DNA of 64,000 bases from Chitinophaga jiangningensis (GTDB lineage Bacteria > Bacteroidota > Bacteroidia > Chitinophagales > Chitinophagaceae). Where the stretch lies: positions 124,001-188,000 of the forward strand of contig NZ_FRBL01000009.1 in NCBI RefSeq assembly GCF_900142605.1. Direction: 5' to 3'. The translations under genes and the position numbers were made by a program. Each line of letters opens with the position of its first letter. Positions within the stretch are counted from its first letter, which is position 1. The notes under the pieces were generated by a model, which made no database searches, was not told the DNA's origin, and was given only the letters and a program-made list of their open reading frames with translations. This document shows positions 6,826-16,351 of this stretch, in pieces.

Positions 6826-9384
6826 ATGAAAAAACTGCTACCCGTATTTACTCCCCTGCTGATTGCTCCGGGCATATTGTATGCCCAGGACCGATCGCAT
6901 CCTTTTACTGATACCACCCGCCAGTTGGGCGAAGTACAAATTGTAGGCTCCCGCAGCGCCAACCGTACCAAAATCAACTCACCGGTACCAGTGGATGTGA
7001 TAGACATCCGCACCTTGCAGGAGCAGGCACCACAAACCAGCATCACACAATTGCTGCAATACATCTCTCCGTCTTTCCATTCCGTGAATGGTAGTAATGC
7101 GGGAGATGCCGGTTCCGCCCTTAATCTGGCGCAACTAAAAGGCCTGGGCGCTGATCAGCTGCTGGTGCTCGTGAATGGTAAACGGCGACATAAAAGCTCC
7201 AATATCAACTGGGGCGGACTGGCCAACGGTGCCACGGGGTACGACCTCAACGCCATTCCCACCGCGGCCATTGAGCGGGTGGAAATACTGCGGGACGGCG
7301 CCGCCGCACAATACGGCTCCGACGCTATTGCCGGCGTGATTAACATCGTACTCAAAAAACAAACGGACAATATCCTCGTCAGCAGTACTGCGAGTATCCG
7401 TAGACGTGGGGACGGCCTCAGCACCCGCACCAACATCAACTATGGCGCAAGGCTGGGCCAGCAGGGCGGCTATGTAAACATCACCGCGGAATTTGCCACA
7501 CAGGCCATTTCCCTGCCTCCGGGCCGGGACGATGCCGGCCTTTACAACGGACCAATTTATGGTGGCGGTGCCAACACCCGGGGATACGATAACATCTACA
7601 CAAAAGAAATTGATGAAGCGATATTAAAGAGTCGCGGTATAGACCGGCATTACTTTGACCAGCGTGGCGGCGGCTCCAACAAGGCAAAAGATGCACTGCT
7701 GTTTTTCAACGCCGCTATTCCGTTGAAAGATAACTTCGAAGTATATACGTTTGGTGGCATCAGCAACCGCAACTCCCAGTTCACGGCCGTGTACCGCCTG
7801 CCGGGGTGGACGGAGCGCAATAATACCCTCTTGTATCCCGATGGCTTTCTGCCGGCGATGGACAATGGCATCACTGATAAATCCATAGCGGTGGGTATCA
7901 AAGGAAAAGCCGGCGAATGGAAAATTGATTTATCGAATGTATATGGCCGTAATGATTTCAGCAATGTGATCAGCAACTCCCTGAACGCAAGTTTAGGGGT
8001 GAAGAGTCCGACTACCTTCGATGCCGGCAAGTATAACGCCTCACAAAACACGGCCAGCCTGGATATCAGCCGCTACTTTGCCGCACCGTTACATGGCATC
8101 AACCTGGCCTTTGGGGCACAGTACCGCACGGAAACCTACCAGATCATAGCCGGAGAGGAAGCCTCCTATATCAAGGGCGATCTGCGGCAGATTTACCGGA
8201 TCGACACGAGCGTAAACGGCGTGCCTTACCTCGCGGATGCCGGATTGATTGCGCTGAATGGCCTTAGTCCCGGATCGCAGATCCATGCTGGCTTCCGGCC
8301 TGGCAACGAGGTGAATGTAAGCAGAGCCATTGCTGCTGCTTATCTGGATGTGGAGGCCAACATCACTGAAAACTGGTTACTATCGGCAGCACTGCGTGCA
8401 GAGCATTTCTCTGATTTCGGCAATGTGACCACCGGAAAAGTAGCCACCAGGTATACTTTCGCGCCCTGGCTCAGTATCCGTGGATCGGCCAACAGCGGGT
8501 TTCGGGCTCCGGACCTGGCCCAGTTCTACTATACAGAAACCAGCACCAGCTTCCAGCAGGGCCGGGCGGTGGACCAGGTAACGGCTTCCAACAAAAGCGC
8601 AGCTGCCAGGGCCCTGGGCATTCCTTTGCTGAGCCCGGAGAAGTCCACTGGGTATACAGCGGGCATTACATCCCAGCCAGCTACCAACGTGGAACTGACC
8701 ATTGACGGCTACCTGATTGATATCAAGAACCGGGTGGGCAATACCGGTAACTTTAGTGCTACCGACCCTAACCTGCCTGCTGAAGTCAGGAGCTTACTGC
8801 TAGCCACGGGTACTACGCAGGCTAAGTTCTTTTACAATGCATTCAGTACCCGTACCAAGGGGCTGGAAGTAACGGCCAGCTATCGGCTGCCGGTACCTGG
8901 GGGCAACCTGCAGATCCTCGCTGGCGGCAACTTCGCGAAAAACGAGGTAACGAAGGTGAACACCCCTGCGGGTTTGGAAGCTTATCGTTATGTGATCTTC
9001 AGTCAGGCCGAGCAGGCGCGGGTTACTACCAACATACCCCAGCAAAAAATCACTTTACAGGCTAACTATGCTATTCACCGGTTTAACGTGTTGCTGCGCA
9101 CGGTGTACTTTGGATCTGTTACTACAGCCAGCGCGCTCAATGCCACTTTCCCGCGGCCAGATTACTTTCTGCAGGAGCTGAAGCCGGTATGGGTAACGGA
9201 TGTTGCCGTGGGATACCGCATCAGCAGGGCCTTTCAGGTTACAGCAGGCGTAAACAATGTATTTAATGAACTGGGAGATTATACCGATCCGACGATTTCG
9301 GGGTTACGTAACCCTACGGTGGTGGGTATTCAGAACGGCAGTGCGGGTATACAGCCATTTATACGTTTGGCAGCAAAACTTTAA
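6826..9384 (+). CDS. TonB-dependent outer-membrane receptor
   Basis: 852 residues. A signal peptide ends near YAQ. The plug domain spans about residues 35-170, with NLAQLKGLGADQLLVLVNGK, EILRDGAAAQYGSDAIAGVI and the plug end NIVLKKQ. A long beta-barrel follows, with the TonB C-terminal signature ending in FIRLAAKL (final aromatic-x-hydrophobic strand). There is no carboxypeptidase-like or STN domain, so it is not SusC-type. The substrate is unknown. It is co-directional with a cytochrome c peroxidase (4 nt upstream) and a DUF4397 lipoprotein (12 nt downstream), a combination that may indicate handling of a redox-active or metal ligand (inference). Confidence 0.9.
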   Translation: MKKLLPVFTPLLIAPGILYAQDRSHPFTDTTRQLGEVQIVGSRSANRTKINSPVPVDVIDIRTLQEQAPQTSITQLLQYISPSFHSVNGSNAGDAGSALNLAQLKGLGADQLLVLVNGKRRHKSSNINWGGLANGATGYDLNAIPTAAIERVEILRDGAAAQYGSDAIAGVINIVLKKQTDNILVSSTASIRRRGDGLSTRTNINYGARLGQQGGYVNITAEFATQAISLPPGRDDAGLYNGPIYGGGANTRGYDNIYTKEIDEAILKSRGIDRHYFDQRGGGSNKAKDALLFFNAAIPLKDNFEVYTFGGISNRNSQFTAVYRLPGWTERNNTLLYPDGFLPAMDNGITDKSIAVGIKGKAGEWKIDLSNVYGRNDFSNVISNSLNASLGVKSPTTFDAGKYNASQNTASLDISRYFAAPLHGINLAFGAQYRTETYQIIAGEEASYIKGDLRQIYRIDTSVNGVPYLADAGLIALNGLSPGSQIHAGFRPGNEVNVSRAIAAAYLDVEANITENWLLSAALRAEHFSDFGNVTTGKVATRYTFAPWLSIRGSANSGFRAPDLAQFYYTETSTSFQQGRAVDQVTASNKSAAARALGIPLLSPEKSTGYTAGITSQPATNVELTIDGYLIDIKNRVGNTGNFSATDPNLPAEVRSLLLATGTTQAKFFYNAFSTRTKGLEVTASYRLPVPGGNLQILAGGNFAKNEVTKVNTPAGLEAYRYVIFSQAEQARVTTNIPQQKITLQANYAIHRFNVLLRTVYFGSVTTASALNATFPRPDYFLQELKPVWVTDVAVGYRISRAFQVTAGVNNVFNELGDYTDPTISGLRNPTVVGIQNGSAGIQPFIRLAAKL

Positions 9385-9396
9385 AACAAGATTGTT

Positions 9397-10188
9397 ATGA
9401 AACCATATACATTATTCTTTTTGGCTACAGCAGCACTGTTCAGTGCCTGCAAAAAAACGGATTACCTGGATGTGAACGCGGGTGAGCGCCCGCCGCTGAG
9501 TGCACATATCAGCTTTGTGAATGCGCGCAACAGCAGTGCGGGCATTCATTTCTGGACGTTTACCACGCAGCTCACCACTACCCTGCTGGGCAGCGGGCAG
9601 GCGAGTCCGTACCTGGCCACCACTTACGGCAATGTGCAGATTAACGTAACGGAAGGCAGCGGCAGCGCTTATAAGATATCGCGACAGTTTGGCAACAGCG
9701 CCACCTATACTGCTACCGGAGGCCCCAACGGCCCTATCGCCACGTTTTATCATACCGTGTTTGCGGCACAGCAGCTCACTGACCCGGCAAAGGATTCCCT
9801 GATACTGTTCTATGACGATCTGAGTGCTCCGCCCGCCGGTAAAGCCAAATTACGCTTCGTTCACCTGGCCTCGGCCACGCCCCGGGTGCAGGTGAATCTC
9901 TCCCTAAAAACCGGAACAGAAGAATTATTTAATAGCGTGGGTTATGGGAGTGCAGGAAACGGCGACATTAACGGTAACGCCTATACGCTTGGGCCATTTG
10001 TAAATGTAACTGCGGGCAATGCAACAGTGGTGGTGAGTGAAAAGGTAAGTTTGAAGCCGGTGCCCATCTATCAGGATAAATTGAGCAATATCACCCTGGA
10101 ATCAGGCAAAATATATACTGTTTTTATTCATAATGTGACAGGTGGAAGTGGCGCAGTAACGGCGGACATCATTACACATCAGCCATAA
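9397..10188 (+). CDS. DUF4397 domain lipoprotein
   Basis: 263 residues. A lipoprotein signal is seen (MKPYTLFFLATAALFSAC, lipid Cys at 18). The body has two DUF4397-type beta domains, with the recognisable KAKLRFVHLASATPRVQVNL and a C-terminal ESGKIYTVFIHNVTG segment. This family sits on the cell surface or periplasmic face in Bacteroidota and has no established biochemical role. It is the last gene of the run with the peroxidase and receptor. Confidence 0.85.
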   Translation: MKPYTLFFLATAALFSACKKTDYLDVNAGERPPLSAHISFVNARNSSAGIHFWTFTTQLTTTLLGSGQASPYLATTYGNVQINVTEGSGSAYKISRQFGNSATYTATGGPNGPIATFYHTVFAAQQLTDPAKDSLILFYDDLSAPPAGKAKLRFVHLASATPRVQVNLSLKTGTEELFNSVGYGSAGNGDINGNAYTLGPFVNVTAGNATVVVSEKVSLKPVPIYQDKLSNITLESGKIYTVFIHNVTGGSGAVTADIITHQP

Positions 10189-10192
10189 AAAA

Positions 10193-10230
10193 ACAAAGGG
10201 GTGCCGGGGTAAAGCCGACACCCACATTTG
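10193..10230. terminator. Terminator hairpin between convergent genes
   Basis: An imperfect stem-loop around GGTGCCGG/GCCGACACC, flanked by acaaa and tttgt, ends in tttgtttt. It lies between the stop of the DUF4397 gene (10188) and the stop of the minus-strand gene (10247) and could serve both. Confidence 0.55.
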
Positions 10231-10246
10231 TTTTGCAAGTATCAAG

Positions 10247-11410
10247 TTAGTCAATCTTGACCTCGCCGCTTTGAAAAAAGAGCATTACTTGTATATAGCT
10301 TAATACAATTGTTAAGGGAAAGACTTTTAGCTGATAAGTGACTGCTAAATCGTTTAAGAACTTAGGAACCAGATCAGTTGGACATAGCGAAGTTACAAAT
10401 ATCAGTAAAACAAGCAATACCAGTTTCACACTTTTGTGTGAATACAATGTTAATATGGATACAGCCCCCGTCACCGCAATCACATAGGTGGGCGATTCAG
10501 CCGCCTGGTTAAAGATCACCACCCATATCATCAGGTATGCTAACAGCAGGAACCTGCTGCGTTCCGTGCGGGCAATAGCCGTACAAACCGCCGCTGTAGC
10601 CAGTCCCCCCACTGCTGCGGCAAAAATCCAGGTATCCGCCGGCGTTGGCTCCCTGGAAAAATCATGGTGAAAGGCATGCAGCATCCCAAATAGTGAGCAA
10701 TCCTCCCGGATAAATGGATCGGTAATGAGTGCAAACCAGTCGGCATAATGCTGCCACAACGTAGCCGGACTAATAAACAGCAACGGCAGCAAAGTGCCTG
10801 TGATGCCAAAGATGATGCAATACTTCAGATATTCCAGCTTCCGATCGACAAACAGGAACATGATCCCTACAATTGCCCCATAACCCTTGATAAAGAATAA
10901 TATACAGGTAAATAAGGCCGCTGAACGTACCCTTCCCTTTTGCAGGTTGATGCCTGTGAGCAGCATCAGGGCTGTCATCAGCGGGTTAACCTGCGACGAC
11001 TGTATTGCATTCAGCAATTCCAGCAGGATCAGCAGCAGGATCATGTTGTGCTGCTTTGGGGTAGCAGGCAGCTGCCGTACGGCGTAAAATACCGCAAACG
11101 TGTTCAACAACATCCAAAGGAGCAAACTCAGTTGCAGCGGCAGCACCGCAAATGGAAAAAACAAAACTGGAAAACTCGGGTGATAGAGAAATAAATCCCC
11201 ATACTCCGCCGGATAAAATTTGTAAAGCGGCAGGCCATGCACCAGGTGCCCCCAGGAACTTCTGAAAATGTGGAAGTTGTTGATCCGCTGGGTCAGCACC
11301 GCCTGTATAAACAGGATCAGCGTTCCTAAGGTATACATCCCCGCAATCAATCGGGTGTTTCTTTGGCTCTTATCAGTTGGCAGCCGGTAGCTTAGCAGTA
11401 CATCCCGCAT
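10247..11410 (-). CDS. Membrane glycosyltransferase, GT87/DUF2029 type
   Basis: 387 residues, highly hydrophobic with about nine to ten predicted membrane helices. The N-terminal segment NNFHIFRSSWGHLVHGLPLY followed by YHPSFPVLFFPFAVLPL is the typical first extracytoplasmic loop of polyprenyl-phosphate-sugar-dependent (GT-C) enzymes of the DUF2029/GT87 group. The sugar and acceptor are unknown. It is a single gene convergent with the DUF4397 gene; on its upstream side a chained hairpin separates it from the receptor gene on the same strand. Confidence 0.75.
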   Translation of the reverse strand: MRDVLLSYRLPTDKSQRNTRLIAGMYTLGTLILFIQAVLTQRINNFHIFRSSWGHLVHGLPLYKFYPAEYGDLFLYHPSFPVLFFPFAVLPLQLSLLLWMLLNTFAVFYAVRQLPATPKQHNMILLLILLELLNAIQSSQVNPLMTALMLLTGINLQKGRVRSAALFTCILFFIKGYGAIVGIMFLFVDRKLEYLKYCIIFGITGTLLPLLFISPATLWQHYADWFALITDPFIREDCSLFGMLHAFHHDFSREPTPADTWIFAAAVGGLATAAVCTAIARTERSRFLLLAYLMIWVVIFNQAAESPTYVIAVTGAVSILTLYSHKSVKLVLLVLLIFVTSLCPTDLVPKFLNDLAVTYQLKVFPLTIVLSYIQVMLFFQSGEVKID

Positions 11411-11465
11411 TATTCTATTCTCACTTTGTTATACTGATGACGCGGGAAATGGTACATCCCTCTAC

Positions 11466-11543
11466 CCCGGATTTGATTTGGGCCTGCGGCCCAAAACAAA
11501 TCCGGGATAATCTGCTGGCCAAAGTCCAGCAGATTATCCCGGA
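11466..11543. terminator. Chained double hairpin between two minus-strand genes
   Basis: Hairpin A pairs 11466-11484 with 11488-11506 (19 bp, one mismatch, loop tgc). Hairpin B pairs 11501-11518 with 11526-11543 (18 bp). Bases about 11501-11506 belong to both stems. It lies between the receptor gene (stop 11562) and the glycosyltransferase gene (start 11410). No T-run follows on either strand. Confidence 0.65.
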
Positions 11544-11561
11544 AAATAAAAAGGAGATATT

Positions 11562-13433
11562 TTACAGCTTTACCGCTGCCCCTACCGTCATCCAACGGCC
11601 CGGCATCGGCACTGCACCTGCCTCAATATAGGTTACATCCAGTAAGTTGGTCGCATCTACATAAATCCTGTATTTAGGTTGATGCCAGGTAATCCGGGCA
11701 TCGAGCAGCGTGTAGTCTTTATAATTAATGCGTTTGCAATAGCGGGTATTAGCGGATACACTGAAATGATTGATAATGTCGGTACGCACACCTGCAATAA
11801 ACTGATGGCGCAGGCTTTCAATCACGTAGCGGGAAATTTTGTTGTGGGTATCGTCGCCTTTGAAGTCGGGCGACAGGTAGTTATACCCCGCGTTCAGCCC
11901 CAGGCTGTTGAACACGGCCTTTTCGCCAAAGGAGGTATTATACGCTACACTACCCGTGAGTCCTTTGGTATCAGCGCGCTGGAAGTTCTGTGGCTGCCAT
12001 GGCTGTGGGATGCTGTCTTTCACGTAATCGATAAAATCGGATATCTGGCGGTAAAAGGCACTGGCAGTAAAATTAAACTTGCCGGCATATTTACGCAGGC
12101 CGAGTTCCGTGAACACAGCTTTCTCCGGGCCTAATTTATCATTACCCAGGATGGTAGCACTTTTGTAGTAGAGGTCCGTATAAGTAGGCAAACGCTGCGC
12201 TGTTCCGGCATTGGCATACAGCTTCAGGTCGGGCGTGATATCGAAACCGGCATCCGCACCCGGGAAAAATTGCCAGCCATACATGGTGTTATAATTGAGG
12301 TAGCCACCTATGGAGAAGTTGAAGCGTTTGATGCCACGGGTTTTATATTCCGCAAAAGCACCCAGGTTGGTACGCTCATGGTTACCGAGGTTGGAGCTTA
12401 CAATATGCTCGTAGCGGGCTTCTACACCGGCACCGAAATATCCAATTTTGGTATTAAAGGTATTGTTCAGCTCTGCATCTACGATATGCGTATTATGCAG
12501 GTTCCTGGCTTTCGCAGTTGTTTGTTTGATATAACGGTAATCATCCTCCGCAAAGCGATAGCTGACGCGGGGCGTCATCAGCCAGTTCTTCTTAATTTGA
12601 TGGGAGCTGCTAACGGCTGCCAGTGCAGTTTTCACATACTCTTTCGACTCTATATCACCAGGTGCGGCATAGTAACCGTTAGCGCCATACTGGTTGTCCA
12701 CATAACCGGCCAGTACCTGGATGCTGTTTTGGTCGTTCATCCGGAAGCCGCCCTGGTACAGTGCTTTACCGGTCTGGTACGCCGTATTATAACGGTAACC
12801 ATTACCCGCATTCATGCTGGCAGAGAGGGATTGCGTACTGTTGGATTTCACTACAGCGCCGTTAGCACCTGCGTTATAGCTGTTATAGAGCTTATTATTT
12901 TCATCGCGATGGAAGCTGGAGCCCAGGCTGCCATATACTTCCCCACCACTTTCTGTAGCCTTGCGGGTGATGATATTAATGGCGCCATTGAGGGCATTGA
13001 TACCATACACGCGAGCGGCGGCGCCACGCAGTACTTCGATATGATCTACATCGTTGAGGGAGATGGGCAGGTTCATAATATTATGCCCTGTTTGCGGATC
13101 GGTGATTTTAATACCGTTTACCAGCACGAGCGTCTGGTCAAAAGTACCACCGTCGATCCCGATATCCGTCTGCACCCCTTCCGGGCCGCGCTGGCGTACG
13201 TCCAGTCCCGGCACATAGGCCAGCACTTCATTGATGGATACTGCCGCCATAGATTCAATCTGCCGGCGGCTGATAATGGTAATATTTCGGTTTGATTCCT
13301 TCAAAGGGGCCGACAGCCGGTTTTCCTGGACAATTACTTCTCCGAGGTTGCGCGAGCGGCCGGTATCCGGCTGCTGCTGGGCTGCCACGCTGCCTGTGGC
13401 ACAGGCTAGCAGCAATGATAAATAACCACGCAT
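11562..13433 (-). CDS. TonB-dependent receptor, BtuB/FepA-like
   Basis: 623 residues. A signal peptide ends near VAAQQ. The plug domain contains LGEVIVQENRLSAPL (TonB-box region) and RQRGPEGVQTDIGIDGGTFD, plus EVLRGAAARVYGINALNGAI. The short barrel (total about 620 residues) and plug style are closest to cobalamin or siderophore receptors (COG4206-like). No cobalamin riboswitch is seen in the 46-nt gap upstream, so the B12 guess is weak. It follows the His-rich receptor of the urease operon but has its own promoter-like box in the gap. Confidence 0.85.
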   Translation of the reverse strand: MRGYLSLLLACATGSVAAQQQPDTGRSRNLGEVIVQENRLSAPLKESNRNITIISRRQIESMAAVSINEVLAYVPGLDVRQRGPEGVQTDIGIDGGTFDQTLVLVNGIKITDPQTGHNIMNLPISLNDVDHIEVLRGAAARVYGINALNGAINIITRKATESGGEVYGSLGSSFHRDENNKLYNSYNAGANGAVVKSNSTQSLSASMNAGNGYRYNTAYQTGKALYQGGFRMNDQNSIQVLAGYVDNQYGANGYYAAPGDIESKEYVKTALAAVSSSHQIKKNWLMTPRVSYRFAEDDYRYIKQTTAKARNLHNTHIVDAELNNTFNTKIGYFGAGVEARYEHIVSSNLGNHERTNLGAFAEYKTRGIKRFNFSIGGYLNYNTMYGWQFFPGADAGFDITPDLKLYANAGTAQRLPTYTDLYYKSATILGNDKLGPEKAVFTELGLRKYAGKFNFTASAFYRQISDFIDYVKDSIPQPWQPQNFQRADTKGLTGSVAYNTSFGEKAVFNSLGLNAGYNYLSPDFKGDDTHNKISRYVIESLRHQFIAGVRTDIINHFSVSANTRYCKRINYKDYTLLDARITWHQPKYRIYVDATNLLDVTYIEAGAVPMPGRWMTVGAAVKL

Positions 13434-13459
13434 TCGTTTGATTTGGTCTTAAAAGACCG

Positions 13460-13467
13460 CAAAGCTA
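13460..13467 (-). promoter_or_regulatory. Candidate -7 box of the BtuB-like receptor gene
   Basis: On the minus strand this reads TAGCTTTG, matching TAnnTTTG, 27 nt upstream of the ATG at 13433. A small palindrome (ggtcttttaagacc) lies between box and start. This would let the receptor be transcribed independently of the urease operon. No good -33 element is seen. Confidence 0.4.
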
Positions 13468-13479
13468 AGTGATTTTACA

Positions 13480-15486
13480 TTAAAACCTCCATGCCACTCC
13501 TGCCTTCAGCGCAAACGGAGTGCCCGGCGTATAATGCAATTCTGTAACGGCATGCTCTTCGCCGCGCAGCTGCGTTTCTGTTTCAAACTGCGCTTCATTC
13601 CAGTTTACATTAAAGAGGTTTTGCGCCTGGAGGGTAAATTCCATGCGCTTCCAGGTATAGGCCAGCGCCAGGTCGTTTACAAAATACCCATGGGCTGTGA
13701 TGCTGTTATCTTCGTTGGCTGGCCTGTCCTTCATATATCGGTAACGCAGGTTTGCAGAAAAGCCACCAGGCAGCTTCACCGCTGCACCACCCGTACTGGT
13801 GAGCACCGGCGCCAGCGGAATATAATTCGCCCCTTTCGGATCATCGATGGAACGGCCATGTGCATAGTTTACATCCGCATCCAGGTACAACCAGGGCAGC
13901 GGCTGATAACGCACACTGAGGTCCATCCCAAGCCGGCGGGTTTTACCACTGGGCTCTACCACAGCCTCATCTCCCACATATACAAATTCCTGTTGCAGGT
14001 ATAAATACCACAAGGCAGGCTGTATAAACAGGTTGTGTACCGGCTTCCAGATGACGCCCAAATCAGCCCCGGCAGACAAGGGCATGATATCTTTTCCCTG
14101 TTGCTGCACTACTACGCGCATGTCATTGGAGTGAAACCCTAAGCCGGTTTTCAGATACCATAAGGCTTTGCTGCCACTGGAATAGCTGAAATTCAACTTC
14201 GGACTTACGCGGCCAGCCTGCTCCTTTTGATGAGCGCCCAGCAGCTGGTCGTTATAACTAAACAGGAGTTGGTCATATCGCAAACCCGGGGTAATCGTCC
14301 AGTTGTGGAGGCGATATTCCAATTCCGTATAGGCGTAGAGGTTAGTTTGTATACCATTACCCCAGGAGAGGCGGTTCAGCAGGGTATCCCGGTGATACAC
14401 ATGGTTCAGTTCCAGGTCGTTGATATCATCCATCCTGACACCAACGCCGGAACGCCAGCGGGCATTACGGAACTCCCTGTTATACCGCTGCTCAAAACCA
14501 TAAAGATTGCGGTTATCCCTTTGTTCTATTTCATCTCCATACACCGGATCATTCAGAAAAAAGGTAAAGTTGGAAAAGAGGTTGAACTCGTAATGCGTGA
14601 AATATAAAAAGGATTCAGTATATGCGTGTTCGTTATACAAATGTTGCCACGTAAAGGCAGCGTTGGTACGTTGGGTATTGCCGCCTTCTGTTGGGTCGAT
14701 GCTACCCCAGCGACTAATCAGCCCTTCGGCCACCGCACGCTCCGGAATCTGGCCGGAAGCATTCCAGCCGGAGTGAAACGTAGATGCCTGGAAATTGATA
14801 TAATTGCGACTATCTAACCACTTGTTGTATTTGGCAAACAGGTTGAGTCGATTGAAATTTTGCTTTACGTCAAACGGACCGTCTGTATACCCATAATCCG
14901 CCGCCACGTACAGGTTCTCTGCCTTTGGCCCGCCCTTATGAATAAGGTTAAAAAGGCCGGTACCACGTACTGTATTAAAAGAGCCGCCTTCGAGCTTGAT
15001 CATACTGCCGGGTAAACTATCGGCCGTATGGAAACTCACGTACCCGGAGGTATTTAAATCTCCCCTGGCAGCATAATAAGCGCCTTTACCAAAATCAATG
15101 CTCTCAATGGTTTCAGGGATCAGGAAATGCAAATCCGCGTAGCCCTGCCCATGTGCGTGGGATACCATATTTACCGGCATACCATCCGCGGTAATATTGA
15201 TATCTGTTCCATGGTCGTTATCAAACCCGCGGAGGAAGATCTGTTCCGCCTTTCCGCCGCCGGCATGCTGTGCGATAAACAGTCCCGGCACTTTACGTAA
15301 CAGGTCCTGTGCCGTATTGACCGGTGTCATTTTCAGGTCCACCTTCATCAACGACTTTTCTACTCTTGGGGCGCGTACTTCCACTGCTGCCAGGTGTGAT
15401 TCCTTTATGGGCAGGGAGTCCTGCGGCTCTCCCGCATAGGCAGCGCCGGAAATCAGACAGGCAACAAGTGTCAATTGCTTCTTCAT
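13480..15486 (-). CDS. TonB-dependent receptor of the urease operon, probable nickel uptake
   Basis: 668 residues with signal peptide (MKKQLTLVACLISGAAYA), plug and barrel. The plug carries FLRGFDNDHGTDINITADG and a His-containing loop VSHAHGQGYADLHFLIPE, a feature of a receptor subgroup associated with metal uptake. Its start codon overlaps the stop of the urea transporter gene by 4 nt (ATGA), so it is translated with the urease operon. Nickel as substrate is inferred from this context and the His loop; zinc or another metal complex remains possible. Confidence 0.75.
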   Translation of the reverse strand: MKKQLTLVACLISGAAYAGEPQDSLPIKESHLAAVEVRAPRVEKSLMKVDLKMTPVNTAQDLLRKVPGLFIAQHAGGGKAEQIFLRGFDNDHGTDINITADGMPVNMVSHAHGQGYADLHFLIPETIESIDFGKGAYYAARGDLNTSGYVSFHTADSLPGSMIKLEGGSFNTVRGTGLFNLIHKGGPKAENLYVAADYGYTDGPFDVKQNFNRLNLFAKYNKWLDSRNYINFQASTFHSGWNASGQIPERAVAEGLISRWGSIDPTEGGNTQRTNAAFTWQHLYNEHAYTESFLYFTHYEFNLFSNFTFFLNDPVYGDEIEQRDNRNLYGFEQRYNREFRNARWRSGVGVRMDDINDLELNHVYHRDTLLNRLSWGNGIQTNLYAYTELEYRLHNWTITPGLRYDQLLFSYNDQLLGAHQKEQAGRVSPKLNFSYSSGSKALWYLKTGLGFHSNDMRVVVQQQGKDIMPLSAGADLGVIWKPVHNLFIQPALWYLYLQQEFVYVGDEAVVEPSGKTRRLGMDLSVRYQPLPWLYLDADVNYAHGRSIDDPKGANYIPLAPVLTSTGGAAVKLPGGFSANLRYRYMKDRPANEDNSITAHGYFVNDLALAYTWKRMEFTLQAQNLFNVNWNEAQFETETQLRGEEHAVTELHYTPGTPFALKAGVAWRF

Positions 15487-16337
15487 TTTTTATCAAATAT
15501 TTTCTTGATCAATAAGGTCAGCCAGGAAGCCAGTACAAACGGAAATGTCAGCACCGTCATGTCCAGCATCAGCATACCAACATCTATCAGTACCGCCAGC
15601 ACTACTGATACCAGTACGTATAGCCCATCCCGTTTGCGGTTACCGGCAAACGTAATGGCGCACAGCACAGCATTGAAGCTGAACAGCCCCATGTGCACGT
15701 CATCCATTGGTTCCGCAAATTGCATGGAAATGTAGGCGCCTACCACCGAAGCGGCCATGCCGTACAATGCCGAGATAGGTGAGCTTACGAATACGCCGAG
15801 GAAAAATAACAGTCCTGCTGTCATACTGCCCTGGAAAATCACTTCTCCAAAGCCATGGGTAGATACTGTAAAGTCCTGGTACACGGGTAAAGTGGCCGTC
15901 ACTTCCGACGAAGGAGGCACCATATACAGGTGCCGGAACAGAAAAAGGAATACCCAGGTGATTACAATAAAAGGTAAAGTAAACCCTGGTATGTTACGCT
16001 TAATCAGTGCGTGCTGAAAAATAGCGGCGAGGGCGGAACCGATTACCAGCGCCACCCAAATCACCGGCTGCGCTTCGAAATAGAAGGTTAAGGCCACCCC
16101 TACCAGGGCAGCGCTGAACCCATATAATCCCTGTGCAATTTCTTCCGGCGGATATTTTAACAACACAGCTACACCGGTACCTATAGCCGTTGCCAGCAAG
16201 GCGCCTACCCCCATGGTCACGGAATCATAGAAGATACCGATCAGGAATAAGAGGCCTGTCCATACGTTCCCTTGTAGCATGATCTGCCCTACACCCCTGG
16301 GTACAGCGGCGATGGGTTGCAAGAATTTCTTTAGCAT
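15483..16337 (-). CDS. Urea transporter (UT family)
   Basis: 284 residues, about ten hydrophobic helices in two homologous halves. The UT family features are visible: GLYGFSAALVGVALTFYFE in the first half and GLFSFNAVLCAITFAG in the second, the pore-lining repeats, plus LPFIVITW. It would conduct urea across the inner membrane to the urease encoded upstream in the same operon. It follows the permease gene by 14 nt and overlaps the receptor gene by 4 nt. Confidence 0.9.
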   Translation of the reverse strand: MLKKFLQPIAAVPRGVGQIMLQGNVWTGLLFLIGIFYDSVTMGVGALLATAIGTGVAVLLKYPPEEIAQGLYGFSAALVGVALTFYFEAQPVIWVALVIGSALAAIFQHALIKRNIPGFTLPFIVITWVFLFLFRHLYMVPPSSEVTATLPVYQDFTVSTHGFGEVIFQGSMTAGLLFFLGVFVSSPISALYGMAASVVGAYISMQFAEPMDDVHMGLFSFNAVLCAITFAGNRKRDGLYVLVSVVLAVLIDVGMLMLDMTVLTFPFVLASWLTLLIKKIFDKK

Positions 16338-16351
16338 AATTGTGTACTAGC

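Noticed and set aside
13434..13479. Cobalamin riboswitch before the BtuB-like receptor
   Set aside because: Only 46 nt separate it from the previous gene and no B12-box-like sequence is present.
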